Shown: positions 56,301 through 64,000, counted from the stretch's first letter. The stretch is DNA of 64,000 nucleotides from DTLC01 sp964555645 (GCA_964555645.1 CAZKTA010000002.1:1-64000), one strand, 5' to 3'. Program-made: numbers and translations. Notes: generated by a model not told the origin, from the letters alone.

Positions 56301-56968
56301 TTGAAGGAAAAAAACCGACCAAGCGGACAAATGCGCTCTTGGAAAAGATTATGGGCGCTTCCGAGCTTGTTGATTCCGCAATTAAAACTGTCCAACGCAT
56401 CTGCGCCGAGTTGCGGCCGACTCTGCTAGACAAACTCGGCCTTGTCGAGACGCTAAAGTATGAGGCGCGACAATTCGAAGAACGCACCCGGATTAAATGC
56501 CGGCTGCACACACCCGAGCCTGAGCCAGAGTTGCCAAACGACGTCGCCATAGCCTGCTACCGCATCTGCCAGGAAGCTTTGACAAACGTCGCACGACATG
56601 CAAAAGCGACTGCAGTCGAAATCGCCCTGCGTCTTGAAAGCACACTGCACCAAAACAATGCCGGAACCGCAAAATGCAACAGCGAAACGCTTGTTCTCGA
56701 GATCCGTGACAACGGCTGCGGGATACCACCGGCGAAGCTGACAGACCCGCAGTCACTCGGTCTAATCGGGATGCAGGAACGCGCCCGTGCATTAGGCGGC
56801 ACGTTGCGCGTTCGGCCGGGGCCAGATGGGGGAACAATTGTTACACTGTCCATTCCACGAACCGCAAACATCAAAACTACGGCATATGAAAGTACTGATA
56901 GCCGACGACCACGAAATCGTCAGGCGCGGGTTACGCGATCTGTTGGCAAAGGAATTCGGCGCAGTTGA
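53327..56968 (+). CDS. Hybrid sensor: periplasmic solute-binding domain, five PAS domains, HisKA_3 kinase
   Basis: 1213 residues. A signal segment ('LNVALLVAATAAGV') leads to a type-3 solute-binding domain at about 53-283 ('RVGVLVDNYPFSYRDKDGRM', 'YNYIQ'-type text, 'KHVQGVKRLLDLKGRKILV'). A membrane span lies at about 288-306 ('GAVAVGLAIALGVTIWAII'). Five PAS domains follow to about 945, each ending 'DITERKRAEAAL'-like. The HisKA_3 box has phospho-acceptor H971 ('ARELHDELGQVLTALK'), and the ATPase motifs are 'CYRICQEALTNVARHA', 'DNGCGIPPAKL' and 'SLGLIGMQERARALGG'. It should phosphorylate the LuxR-type regulator encoded next. The last 28 residues or so run into the regulator gene in another frame, overlapping by 83 bases. 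Confidence 0.93.
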   Translation: MRKTKDSKHQKPKCGVARRLKPFRYNLNVALLVAATAAGVCRIEAYSRTDTQPIRVGVLVDNYPFSYRDKDGRMKGFAYELVKEIEQLADLRFERVEGTTEQIYKLFQEGKIDLMQNYIQSPERELIAEFSVPYITMTGQVFVGKHVQGVKRLLDLKGRKILVHRSSLGEKLFKDASLGDNITYVESVERALVMINRAEGDATFTGRLTGLAIARRLGLKNVRPLDIEVKEHELRCCVAVRKGDHHLLAHVNEALAILMRTGKFDKLYQKWFGSVTPHRYTKEQFLGAVAVGLAIALGVTIWAIIRQHRLTAQIKRQAEAVRESERKYRTLFETANDAIFLLREDKFVDCNAGASLMFGCAREKLIGARPFEFSPPTQPDGRPSEEKALEKIKAAYSQGPQFFEWEHQRADGSRFMTEVSLNRLETGTEALLLAIVRDITVRKRAEAALAESEAMFRALAETTAAAIVVYQGTRFKFANPACERLTGYTQAELGEIDFWEVVHPEHRALVKQRGLARQRGEPVPRRYEFKILTKNGEERWVDFSAGSIIFKGQPAGLATALDITERKRAELALRESEERYRLLYESMMDAFVSTTMDGRIREFNPAYREMLGYSEDELKQLTYMDLTPPKWHAFEARIVQEQVLQRGYSDVYEKEYRKKDGTVFPVELRAFLIRDAAAQPVGMWAIVRDITERKRAEAALRESEERFRLLAESSLVGIYLFQDNRFVYVNPALAAIFGHTVDEIVGKLSPLDLTHPDDRDLVQQNIQRRTQEGVQSLHYEFRGLRKDGTVIHLESHGGRLDYRNRPAILGTLVDITERKRIEEALRRSEQRYRDMLELAPSAILVHDMTGRLIEVNKRACESLGYTRAELLGRYIWEIDPQAIQTGKDKLWESVLAGQQITFQSNHVRKDGTLLPVEITLGSMHLDQGPAIFGVVQDITERLRAEAALHALTARLQEVREEESKRIARELHDELGQVLTALKMDLHWVERDLEGKKPTKRTNALLEKIMGASELVDSAIKTVQRICAELRPTLLDKLGLVETLKYEARQFEERTRIKCRLHTPEPEPELPNDVAIACYRICQEALTNVARHAKATAVEIALRLESTLHQNNAGTAKCNSETLVLEIRDNGCGIPPAKLTDPQSLGLIGMQERARALGGTLRVRPGPDGGTIVTLSIPRTANIKTTAYESTDSRRPRNRQARVTRSVGKGIRRS

Positions 56969-57515
56969 AGTGGGGGAAGCCGGCGATTCGCGCACAACAA
57001 TGGAATTGCTGAACAAAGGCAACTGGGACCTTGTTGTGTTGGACATAAACATGCCGGGCAGGAACGGACTTGAAGTGTTAAGTGAGGCACGCCGGTTGTG
57101 CCCTCGGACACCTGTCCTCGTCTTGAGCATGTATCCAGAGGAAGAATTTGCTCTACGTGCATTCAAGCTCGGTGCGGCAGGATACATCAACAAACGAAGC
57201 GCCTCAAACGAACTCATGGCGGCAGTGAAAAAAGTCATGGCAGGCGGCAAGTACGTCACAAGCGCTTTAGCCGAAAAACTTGCTGCGGTCATCAGCGGTG
57301 AAGCTAAACACGAGTTACACGAAACACTTTCTGCGCGCGAATTACAAGTATTGCGAATGATTGCCCTTGGCAAAACCATCAAGGAAATCGGAGCCGAACT
57401 TGCGCTGAGTGAAAAAACTGTGGCCACCTACCGCGCCAGAATTGCTGAAAAACTCGGCCTGACCACAAACGTCGAGCTGACACGTTACGCCATCCGTCAC
57501 AAGCTAGTTGAGTAA
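56886..57515 (+). CDS. NarL/LuxR-family response regulator
   Basis: 209 residues from ATG 56886, the start that gives 'MKVLIADDHEIVRRGLRDLL'; the frame extends 20 codons upstream without likeness. The receiver has Asp53 ('VVLDINMPG') and 'KRSA' near 103. The C-terminal LuxR helix-turn-helix is 'LSARELQVLRMIALGKTIKE' followed by 'LSEKTVATYRARIAEKLG'. It is the partner of the kinase upstream, whose end overlaps it by 83 bases. Its targets are unknown. Bases 57516-57912 after it show no gene. Confidence 0.95.
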   Translation: MKVLIADDHEIVRRGLRDLLAKEFGAVEVGEAGDSRTTMELLNKGNWDLVVLDINMPGRNGLEVLSEARRLCPRTPVLVLSMYPEEEFALRAFKLGAAGYINKRSASNELMAAVKKVMAGGKYVTSALAEKLAAVISGEAKHELHETLSARELQVLRMIALGKTIKEIGAELALSEKTVATYRARIAEKLGLTTNVELTRYAIRHKLVE

Positions 57516-57912
57516 ATTACCCCACAACCACCTCGCACACCGACAATTCCGCCAAACGACCTGAGAAAGAATTTGCCCCCAACACGGCAGTAGGTTGAGA
57601 ACCGTCTCAGTGCGTGCTTTTCCTTTGGGCGCACAGCCTATGAAATGCCTGTCTACAAGGCGCCCACACGCTGAGCCTATCAAACGCAGGTGACCGCAGC
57701 CGACCATTACCAGGTGCACGGCCGGGGCCACGCAACCTGCTCATTTCCAGGCAATTGCATGAGCGCAAATAAGACCTGCGCCATTACAAAACACGCACTC
57801 GTAATGGCTCGCGTCGGGTAAATCACCGACAAACCCATTCAACCCACTCCGACACCCAAAAGCGGAATTGACCATCTATGACGCAGTTGGCTCGAGGCCT
57901 AAATTGTGGGCG

Positions 57913-58380
57913 ATGAAAGCAAAAGAACACGTGGACAGCGATGCCCAATCAAAGGCAAGCGAAGCAAAAGAGACACGGGCTACACCAGGCTATCTGGGAG
58001 TGCGCGCATCGGGGGCACACCGACCAAAAGTGCTGGTGATTGAAGATTCGCCGATCATCCGCGAGCGCTTGGTGGATTTGATCAAGCGAAGCGACACAGT
58101 CGAGCTGGCTGGCTGCGCCGAAAACGGCGTGCAAGGAATCGAGATGCTCATAGCTCTGCGACCGGATGTGGTTCTGCTCGACCTGCAATTACCAGGATTA
58201 AGTGGGTTTGATCTGTTGCCGACCATCAAGCGCGAACGGCCGGAATGTTTGGTGATAGTGCTCACGTGTCTTGCCGACGATGCAACACGCGCCCGGTGCA
58301 TGGAACTGGGAGCGGATTACTTTTTCGACAAAGCAACCGATTTCGAGCAGATCAGTCATGTAATTAAGCCAAAACGCTGA
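57913..58380 (+). CDS. Stand-alone receiver-domain protein 1
   Basis: 155 residues from ATG 57913; a TTG lies 45 bases upstream. After a charged, low-complexity N-terminal 35 residues comes a complete receiver fold: 'KVLVIEDSPIIRERLVDLIK', phospho-acceptor D90 in 'VVLLDLQLPGLSGFDLL', the Thr of 'IVLTCLADDATRA' and the Lys of 'GADYFFDKATDF'. No output domain follows, so it acts through protein contact, like a CheY-type or phosphotransfer regulator. The paralog at 58706 shares most of these stretches. Bases 58381-58705 in between have no gene. Confidence 0.93.
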   Translation: MKAKEHVDSDAQSKASEAKETRATPGYLGVRASGAHRPKVLVIEDSPIIRERLVDLIKRSDTVELAGCAENGVQGIEMLIALRPDVVLLDLQLPGLSGFDLLPTIKRERPECLVIVLTCLADDATRARCMELGADYFFDKATDFEQISHVIKPKR

Positions 58381-58705
58381 TCTGCAAACGGGCGCCAAGG
58401 GCGCCAACGACGCCGACCGCACTTAACTGTATTGAATGAACTGCCACGTGCCGAGTCTCAGAAACCGCGATAAACGCGCGCAACAAACAGATGCAGAGCC
58501 GTTGCTGGCACACAACTCGGATTACGCCCCAAACCAAACATGCCAACCGTCGCACATCACACGTCCGATTTGAGGATCGAAAAAACCCGGCTTTGCAGTC
58601 GTTATCTGTCGGACAAATTCCCTACAACACTCTCCTCCCTCTACCTACAAAAGAAACCGATATTCGCCATCTGTGCGTGTTTTGTGCGCACGCCTAGTAT
58701 GGGGT

Positions 58706-59239
58706 ATGAACAACAATAATCAATCAAAGCTGCCACTGAAAAGTGCCACAACCGCAAGCGCAAAAAGCTGCGAACCCAAAGGCCCTGTGCTTGGCTGCCG
58801 CGCAGTTTATGCAAGGCGGCGCATCAGACTGCTTGTGGTAGAGGATTCCTCAGTTGTTCGTGAGCAACTGGCAAAGCTGATTAGCAAAAATGAAACAATT
58901 GAGCTTGTTGGCTGCGCTGAAAACGGTCTTCAGGGCTGCCAAATGTTCGTTGCTTTGCGGCCCGATGTCGTTCTGTTGGACCTGCGTTTGCCCGGCCTGA
59001 GCGGGTTCGATCTAATCCGATTGTTCAGACGCGAGCGGCCCGATTGTGTTGTGATTGTTCTAACGACATTTGCAGATGACGCAATACGCGCGCGCTGCCT
59101 AAATCTAGGAGCCGATTACTTCTTCGACAAAGTGACACAGTTGGACCAGGTAGTTGAGCTGTTAAACCCGAAGAAAGCGAATTTCGTCACACAACAAGTC
59201 AGCGCATCAACTCAACCCAACCCGCCTGCAGCATGCTGA
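58706..59239 (+). CDS. Stand-alone receiver-domain protein 2
   Basis: 177 residues from ATG 58706. The N-terminal 37 residues are low-complexity ('MNNNNQSKLPLKSATTASAK'). The receiver has 'RLLVVEDSSVVREQLAKLIS', D92 in 'VVLLDLRLPGLSGFDLI', the Thr of 'IVLTTFADDAIRA' and the Lys of 'GADYFFDKVTQL'. It ends in a short Ser/Gln/Pro tail. It is the close tandem paralog of the protein at 57913, so the pair arose by local duplication. The DHp-like mini-protein at 61092 could be a partner for such receivers, though this is a guess from proximity. Confidence 0.93.
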   Translation: MNNNNQSKLPLKSATTASAKSCEPKGPVLGCRAVYARRRIRLLVVEDSSVVREQLAKLISKNETIELVGCAENGLQGCQMFVALRPDVVLLDLRLPGLSGFDLIRLFRRERPDCVVIVLTTFADDAIRARCLNLGADYFFDKVTQLDQVVELLNPKKANFVTQQVSASTQPNPPAAC

Positions 59240-59431
59240 GTAGTCGGGTTGATCGCCAGTGGTTCGAATATCAGGAGCTCTTCCGGTTGTTACTGAGGGA
59301 TCTCCGCCACCAACGCGCCCGCAGACAATTCAGTCTATTACGTGGCTTGCGCAAAAACCGGTTTCGCAGCACGAAAAAACAGCAGAAGATAGCACGCACC
59401 ACGCGCACGCCCAAGCTCAATACCATACTCA

Positions 59432-60763
59432 TCAAGCAGATTTCTTGTACACACGGTGGTTGGCCGCGTGCAATGCGGCGGCTGAGTAACCCACGGCAGC
59501 CGTTAGTTGAGTTCCACGAGCTGAAACACCGTTAAATGCGCGTTTTGCAAGGTCGGCATCACCGGGGTATGGTTTGGGCCGTGGACTGAAAGTGTACTTG
59601 AGATTCTTCCAGTTGTCACCGCGCAAGTAGTTGGTGCCCAGCGCACCGCTTGGGTCGTACCCGCAATGGACCATGCAATTTCGGCACCGTACATCACGTG
59701 CCACCCCGTTAACTACACCGTAACTGTTCCAATCAACCTTTTCGAGCATCTCGTTATAGCTCGAATAATGCGCGTCAGTGATCAGGTAGCACGGTGCCTT
59801 CCATCCCATTACGTTGTAGGTTGGGATTGCCCAAGCAGTACAGGTTAACTCGCGCAACCCGGCAAGAAACTCGTGATAAACGCGTGTGCCAAGAATATTA
59901 AACTGTTCGCCCCAGCGCAGGATTTGCGCAAATTTTTCCCTAGTTTGCGCCCGGGTTAAAAAAAATTCATCTGCGTCTTTGCCAAGGCTCGTTATCAAAT
60001 CGTGTTTGGCAGCGTCGAAATCGTATCCGGGCGAAATTGTATGCGCATCCACACCCAACCAGGAAAAAAACCTGAACATGTCCTCGATTTCGGTCATGTC
60101 AGTCTCCCGATAAACAGTGGTATTTGTGGCGACCTGAAATCCGAGTTGTTTAGCAAGTCTAATTGCGCGTACTGCCTCTTTGAAAACGCCTTGACGCCCC
60201 GCGAGCATGTCGTGCGTCTGCTCAAGCCCGTCTATGTGCACATTCCAATAAAGCCATTTTGTCGGCCGAATGACATGCCTCGAGTTTGATCCTTGACTTG
60301 CGCTGCGAATTGCTTCGGCCTCGCTTTGAGTGATGAGGTCGTCGGCAAGTAGCCGCCCCAACCGCGACTCATGTGATGCATCTGACGAGTTGTAAACGGC
60401 GGCCAAATACTCGCACAGCTTGCGTCGCATCAACAGCCCATTTGTGCATATGTAAACTATTCGGCGTTGCCCGAGCAATCCTTCAACAAGCTCTTCAATG
60501 CAAGGATAGATGAGCGGTTCACCCCCGCAAATTGATACCATCGGCGCGTTGCATTCGGCTGCTGCAGCTAGGCATTTGTCCAGCGGTACGACCTGGTCCA
60601 GACTGGTTGAATACTCGCGAATACGGCCGCACCCCGCACAGGCAAGATTGCATGCATGCAGCGGCTCAAGCTGTAGCACTATTGCAAAGCGTTTCGTGCC
60701 GCGCAGTTTGTGTTTGAGGATATGCGCGGCGATCTTGGCCGTCACCGCCAAAGGCATTCGCAT
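59432..60763 (-). CDS. hpnH: Adenosyl-hopene transferase HpnH (radical SAM)
   Basis: 443 residues from ATG 60763, which follows a GAGGTGA by about 7 bases. The radical SAM cluster motif is 'LHACNLACAGCGRIREYS' (C-x3-C-x2-C), with 'VSICGGEPLIYP' and 'IVYICTNGLLM' as the following family strands. The central part reads 'WNVHIDGLEQTHDMLAGRQG' and the C-terminal Cys motif 'DVRCRNCMVHCGYDPSGALG'. HpnH joins 5'-deoxyadenosyl to diploptene, the first side-chain step; HpnG acts next. It is longer than many HpnH proteins: about 40 residues are inserted after 'RRKLCEYLAAV', before 'WNVHIDG'. It follows a small lipoprotein gene by 10 bases. Confidence 0.92.
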   Translation of the reverse strand: MRMPLAVTAKIAAHILKHKLRGTKRFAIVLQLEPLHACNLACAGCGRIREYSTSLDQVVPLDKCLAAAAECNAPMVSICGGEPLIYPCIEELVEGLLGQRRIVYICTNGLLMRRKLCEYLAAVYNSSDASHESRLGRLLADDLITQSEAEAIRSASQGSNSRHVIRPTKWLYWNVHIDGLEQTHDMLAGRQGVFKEAVRAIRLAKQLGFQVATNTTVYRETDMTEIEDMFRFFSWLGVDAHTISPGYDFDAAKHDLITSLGKDADEFFLTRAQTREKFAQILRWGEQFNILGTRVYHEFLAGLRELTCTAWAIPTYNVMGWKAPCYLITDAHYSSYNEMLEKVDWNSYGVVNGVARDVRCRNCMVHCGYDPSGALGTNYLRGDNWKNLKYTFSPRPKPYPGDADLAKRAFNGVSARGTQLTAAVGYSAAALHAANHRVYKKSA

Positions 60764-60773
60764 GGTCTCACCT

Positions 60774-60998
60774 CTACTCGGCAAGTACTAACTCAGCTTC
60801 AAACTGATTGGTCGACTCTGGCAAACTGGGCGTGTTAATCTGCGGTTCGGCCTGAATAATACCGGGCAAGAAAAAGCTCGCTGGCGAAACAGTGCCTTTC
60901 GCATTAATGCCACTGCAACTGGCGCAAATTAGAATCAGCACAACCACCATGCACGAAAAAGCGACTCTGGAAAATTGAAGTTTCGTGGCTTCGGACAC
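60774..60998 (-). CDS. Small lipoprotein before hpnH
   Basis: 74 residues from GTG 60998, chosen because it gives a proper signal ('TKLQFSRVAFSCMVVVLILI') and lipobox 'LILICASC'; an ATG at 60950 would leave only a bare hydrophobic segment. After the Cys comes 'SGINAKGTVSPASFFLPGII' and a short tail. I recall short lipoproteins with a similar 'SP.FFLPG' start in verrucomicrobial genomes, but the function is unknown. It lies 10 bases before hpnH and 93 bases after the DHp-like gene, all on the minus strand. Confidence 0.65.
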   Translation of the reverse strand: MSEATKLQFSRVAFSCMVVVLILICASCSGINAKGTVSPASFFLPGIIQAEPQINTPSLPESTNQFEAELVLAE

Positions 60999-61091
60999 CT
61001 GGGCCCATTGCCCCCTACGCAACCGCCGTAAACAACAGCCTGGCCACACATAGCTCAGCCGATAACCGCGCTGTATAGGTTGCCGCTGCAT

Positions 61092-61367
61092 TTACGACCG
61101 CTTAATACTGAGTGTCCTGTCAAATTCAGCGGTGAACCCGTTCACAGCGTCTTTGATCTTCGGGATTTGCTGGAAAAGCAATGTTAAGTGTTGCCGCGCT
61201 TTTTCAGACGTATTGGCGGCCATCTCAGCCGCCGTCACAATCACCGTCAGATGATTGGCAATGTCGTGTCTCAACGTCGAAAGCTTCAAATTCAATTCTT
61301 CGATCTGCTTCGGTGCCAAAGTAATTGGCTCCTTTGGCATGTGCACTGGTCGTTCAAACAAGGACAT
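61092..61367 (-). CDS. DHp-like (histidine kinase dimerisation) mini-protein without ATPase domain
   Basis: 91 residues from ATG 61367. The middle reads 'LNLKLSTLRHDIANHLTVIV' and then 'TAAEMAANTSEKARQHLTLL', resembling the H-box and second helix of a HisKA-type dimerisation domain. A His-Asp pair sits at the phospho-acceptor position. No ATP-binding domain follows, and none is fused elsewhere in the window. Such proteins may serve as phosphotransfer or scaffolding partners for receivers. Two receiver-only proteins lie nearby at 57913 and 58706. The function is inference from the helix pattern. Confidence 0.7.
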   Translation of the reverse strand: MSLFERPVHMPKEPITLAPKQIEELNLKLSTLRHDIANHLTVIVTAAEMAANTSEKARQHLTLLFQQIPKIKDAVNGFTAEFDRTLSIKRS

Positions 61368-61558
61368 CGCCAATAAGACTCACCAACCCCACAGAATAAA
61401 GCAAGCCTGTTTCTGTAAATTTTCGTGGCCTAAATCACGGCTGTTACAGCGGCCCCAATTGCGCAAGCACGTGTGCTTGTGGATTGCAATCAAGGCGCAG
61501 CTTGCCAATCTTATCCCCGTGTAACGCGTGTCTTTGTGAACGTTAGCAGTGGTTGTAC

Positions 61559-64000
61559 ATGGATGTTTTCGCTCCATTAATGAACCCGGGGCCGGGTGAC
61601 AGGCTGGTGCGGTATGTAGGTGACCGGCTACAGTTCAGCCTGCGCGACCGGCACGGCCGGCCTTTACCATCGGGCTGGTCAGCTCGCCTGCGCACAAATA
61701 TCGGTCGTGCAAAAATTCTACTTACCGAATACGTCGAGGCCCATGCCAAAAACCTGCCACCGGCAGGTGCATCATGGCGCGACATACCAATGCTGCGCCA
61801 GGGCAACGAGTGGATCGTGAGCTTGGCTTTGACCGAAGTTGGGTATTTCAAGGCGAAACCATACGCACTTGATACACGTGGCTGGCAACACTGGCCTGAG
61901 GGACCAGACGTGGGTATCTCAGTTCACCCTGACCACACCCGCACTGCAAACACGATCTACTGCGCTTTCGCGCGCTTGTTCGGACCAGCCAAGGCGCTCG
62001 TGCACGCGAAAGACCTCGAGCTCGAAGCGCAACTTCGGCAACTGGACCAGCAAGGGTACACCGTGATCCCGGCATCGGGCAAACTGCGCGAGCTGACTGC
62101 GCATCTGGACCACATCATAGACACGCTTGGCTGCCGCATTGTGCATTTGTTGCCAATCAATCCCACGCCTACAACATATGCCCGACTCGGTCGCATCGGC
62201 AGCCCGTACGCAAGCCTTGACCTGACTGCCATTGATCCTGCACTAGTTGTTTTCGACCGACACACAACTGGCGTGGACCAGTTTTGTGAGCTTGCGTACG
62301 AAATCCATGCGCGCGGGGGCAGGCTGTTTCTTGACATTGCAATCAACCACACCGGCTGGGGATCAGTCTTGCAAGAAAATCATCCGGAATGGTTTATGCG
62401 CAATCCAGATGGTCAATTCGTTAGCCCTGGTGCATGGGGTGTTGTATGGGAGGACCTCGTCGAGCTCAAACACGATAACATCGCGCTTTGGGACGAGCTT
62501 GCAGAGGTTTTTCTGACCTGGTGCAGGCGCGGCGTGGACGGATTCCGTTGCGACGCTGGTTACAAGGTGCCGGTGCCAGCCTGGCAATACATAGTCGCGC
62601 GTGTCAGACAGGAATTTCCCGAAACGATCTTTTTGCTGGAGGGTCTTGGCGGTTCGTGGGAAGCCACTGAGCTGTTGCTAACCGAGGGCGGCATGCAATG
62701 GGCATACAGCGAGCTGTTCCAAAACTACTCCGGACGCGACGTGGCAAGTTACCTCGACTATGCACTGCGCCAATCAGAGCGCGTCGGACTGTATGTGCAT
62801 TACAGCGAAACGCATGACAACCCCCGACTTGCTGCCCAAGGGCGTGCATGGTCGCTGTTGCGGAACCGGCTCTGCGCATTGGCAAGCGTCAGTGGCGCAT
62901 TCGGGTTCACTTGCGGGGTTGAATGGCTTGCCTCGGAAAAAATTGATGTGCACGCAATCACGGGCCTCGCTTGGGGTAACTCGGATAACCTGGTGAGCGA
63001 ACTCGCCAAACTCAACAGGTTGCTTGCTGAACACCCATGTTTCTTCGACGGCGCAAAACTAACCCGACTTACCCCGGTTGACTCACCGGTGTTTGTGCTT
63101 CGGCGCGACTCGGCGGACGGAAAAAACTCGGTACTGGTGTTGGTTAACACCGACATGGCACATGCGCAAACTGTATCAATCGAATCAGCCGCACTAGCTG
63201 GGCTGGGCGAACTTAAATTTGACCTGCTTGGCCAACCGTTGCCGAGCATTGCACACACGCAAGGCACCAAGCTCACGTTCACTTTACCGCCGGCAGCAAG
63301 CTATTGCCTGGCTGAAAACCAGAAACCAATAGGCCTCAGCGGAGATGCATACCGCCGCGCACGTGCACAGGCTGCTTGTGCATTGCAAGCCTTGGCCAAA
63401 ACTTTGCCACTTGAAAAAATCCCTGAGCTCGACTGGCGTTTGCTTGCCGAACAGTTCGCGCGTTCGCCACGAGATTTCCTTTCCGCAGCAACAGCTCTGG
63501 GCAAAGCACAAAACCCAGCAATGCTGGACAAATTGTTCCAGCAGTACGAGCGCGGCGAGCTTTACCCTGAGGTTGTGGTATGGACATTGGCCGACCGGCA
63601 GCGGGTGACAGTTGTGCCGGCTGGGCATTGGGTATTGATTGAAGACACCGTACCATTCCGCGCAACGCTTAAGCTCGATACTGCTGGACACTTGCCCGAG
63701 CACACCAGGTCGGTGCCGAGCGCCCGAGGCCACATCGCATGGTTCGCACCTAGATCAGTCAACGCAGACGCCGCACTTGCGCTGGAGCGATACGGTGCAA
63801 AACCGAAACGTGCCACAGCACAACTGAAATTCGTTACCCCGCACGCAACGTTCCCAGCAGTGTTTACTGCGCCCGAGCCGGACGCCCTGGTACTGCTAAC
63901 AAACAGGATCGGTGGCATGGCTCGACTTTGTGTTGACCTTGGCAGGGTCAAATCCAAATACGATTGCGTGCTTGCCGCAAATCTGCATCCGCATGTGCCG
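61559..64000 (+). CDS. GH13-plus-glycogen-debranching enzyme fusion (3' end outside window)
   Basis: A frame open from ATG 61559 to the right edge, 814 codons visible. The first ~110 residues form a beta domain. A GH13 barrel follows: 'RGGRLFLDIAINHTGWG', nucleophile D332 in 'GVDGFRCDAG', acid/base E361 in 'FLLEGLGG', and the transition-state D420 in 'SETHDN'. It ends in a beta domain. From about residue 600 a second enzyme begins: 'LERYGAKPKRATAQL', then 'LTNRIGGMARLCVDLGR' and 'SKYDCVLAANLHPHV', the opening of AGL-type glycogen debranching enzymes. This layout fits a single polypeptide combining an alpha-glucanotransferase-like activity and an amylo-1,6-glucosidase, for glycogen breakdown in the cytoplasm. 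No signal peptide is seen. Confidence 0.88.
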   Translation, partial: MDVFAPLMNPGPGDRLVRYVGDRLQFSLRDRHGRPLPSGWSARLRTNIGRAKILLTEYVEAHAKNLPPAGASWRDIPMLRQGNEWIVSLALTEVGYFKAKPYALDTRGWQHWPEGPDVGISVHPDHTRTANTIYCAFARLFGPAKALVHAKDLELEAQLRQLDQQGYTVIPASGKLRELTAHLDHIIDTLGCRIVHLLPINPTPTTYARLGRIGSPYASLDLTAIDPALVVFDRHTTGVDQFCELAYEIHARGGRLFLDIAINHTGWGSVLQENHPEWFMRNPDGQFVSPGAWGVVWEDLVELKHDNIALWDELAEVFLTWCRRGVDGFRCDAGYKVPVPAWQYIVARVRQEFPETIFLLEGLGGSWEATELLLTEGGMQWAYSELFQNYSGRDVASYLDYALRQSERVGLYVHYSETHDNPRLAAQGRAWSLLRNRLCALASVSGAFGFTCGVEWLASEKIDVHAITGLAWGNSDNLVSELAKLNRLLAEHPCFFDGAKLTRLTPVDSPVFVLRRDSADGKNSVLVLVNTDMAHAQTVSIESAALAGLGELKFDLLGQPLPSIAHTQGTKLTFTLPPAASYCLAENQKPIGLSGDAYRRARAQAACALQALAKTLPLEKIPELDWRLLAEQFARSPRDFLSAATALGKAQNPAMLDKLFQQYERGELYPEVVVWTLADRQRVTVVPAGHWVLIEDTVPFRATLKLDTAGHLPEHTRSVPSARGHIAWFAPRSVNADAALALERYGAKPKRATAQLKFVTPHATFPAVFTAPEPDALVLLTNRIGGMARLCVDLGRVKSKYDCVLAANLHPHVP

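Noticed and set aside
1..64000. tRNA, rRNA, CRISPR arrays and IS transposases.
   Set aside because: Looked for on both strands by eye; no tRNA T-arm with matching acceptor stem, no regular spacer array and no transposase motif were found.

Overview
This window looks like a chromosomal piece of a verrucomicrobial bacterium, probably from the Pedosphaerales/Limisphaerales side of Verrucomicrobiota. That is inferred from several things read together: dispersed 'GGGACGGCTTCCACGCCGTCCC'-type and 'GGTAGGGACGCCTCGCCGAGGCGTCC'-type repeats; a very long secreted RCC1/Ig-like protein with the C-terminal 'STNLINWDTL...RFYRLI' module; many secreted sugar-active enzymes; hopanoid genes; and a GH13-plus-debranching-enzyme fusion. 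No rRNA, tRNA or CRISPR array was seen.

Layout. (1) 1-4.4 kb is an accessory island. It has the 3' end of an N6-adenine DNA methyltransferase, an MBL-fold hydrolase, a membrane protein and a 54-codon ORF that looks like the C-terminal tail of a different methyltransferase class; all four are joined by stop/start overlaps. An AAA_14/DUF4143 ATPase follows, behind a 41-bp palindrome and between two copies of a dispersed repeat. (2) 4.6-7.1 kb is a secreted GH2 enzyme, followed by repeat-rich DNA. (3) 16.8-7.9 kb, minus strand, is a nucleic-acid repair cluster: uvrA-like, archease, rtcB, uvrA, Uma2 nuclease. Upstream of it lies a hicBA toxin-antitoxin pair in which both genes are frameshifted. 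(4) gatB and an oligogalacturonate-lyase-like propeller follow. (5) 29.3-21.5 kb, minus strand, is one long gene train: yicC, gmk, coaC, sensor kinase, NtrC-type regulator, small membrane protein, hpnD, hpnK, EamA-like transporter; hpnG faces it convergently. (6) 29.4-42.5 kb, plus strand, holds a decayed propeller gene, a GH35 enzyme, a DUF2339/DUF3999 pair and the RCC1/Ig protein. (7) 42.7-53 kb has a ZIP transporter, hpnJ, and a cus-type copper/silver efflux operon. That operon sits between hpnJ and a truncated second copy of the hpnJ 5' end. (8) 53.3-59.2 kb is signalling: a substrate-binding/five-PAS histidine kinase, its LuxR-type regulator, and two receiver-only paralogs. (9) 61.4-59.4 kb, minus strand, carries a DHp-like mini-protein, a small lipoprotein and hpnH. 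(10) From 61.6 kb to the right edge runs a large GH13/glycogen-debranching fusion, cut by the window.

How the genes fit together. The hopanoid genes (hpnD, hpnG, hpnH, hpnJ, hpnK) lie in three separate places but cover presqualene diphosphate synthesis and most of the side-chain steps towards a bacteriohopanetetrol cyclitol ether. hpnI, hpnC/E, hpnO and the squalene-hopene cyclase are not here. The most unusual blocks are the overlapping MTase/MBL/membrane/tail operon at the left edge, the UvrA-archease-RtcB-UvrA-Uma2 cluster, the short heptamer-like repeats read in frame inside both UvrA proteins, and the copper-efflux module bracketed by direct repeats of the hpnJ 5' end.
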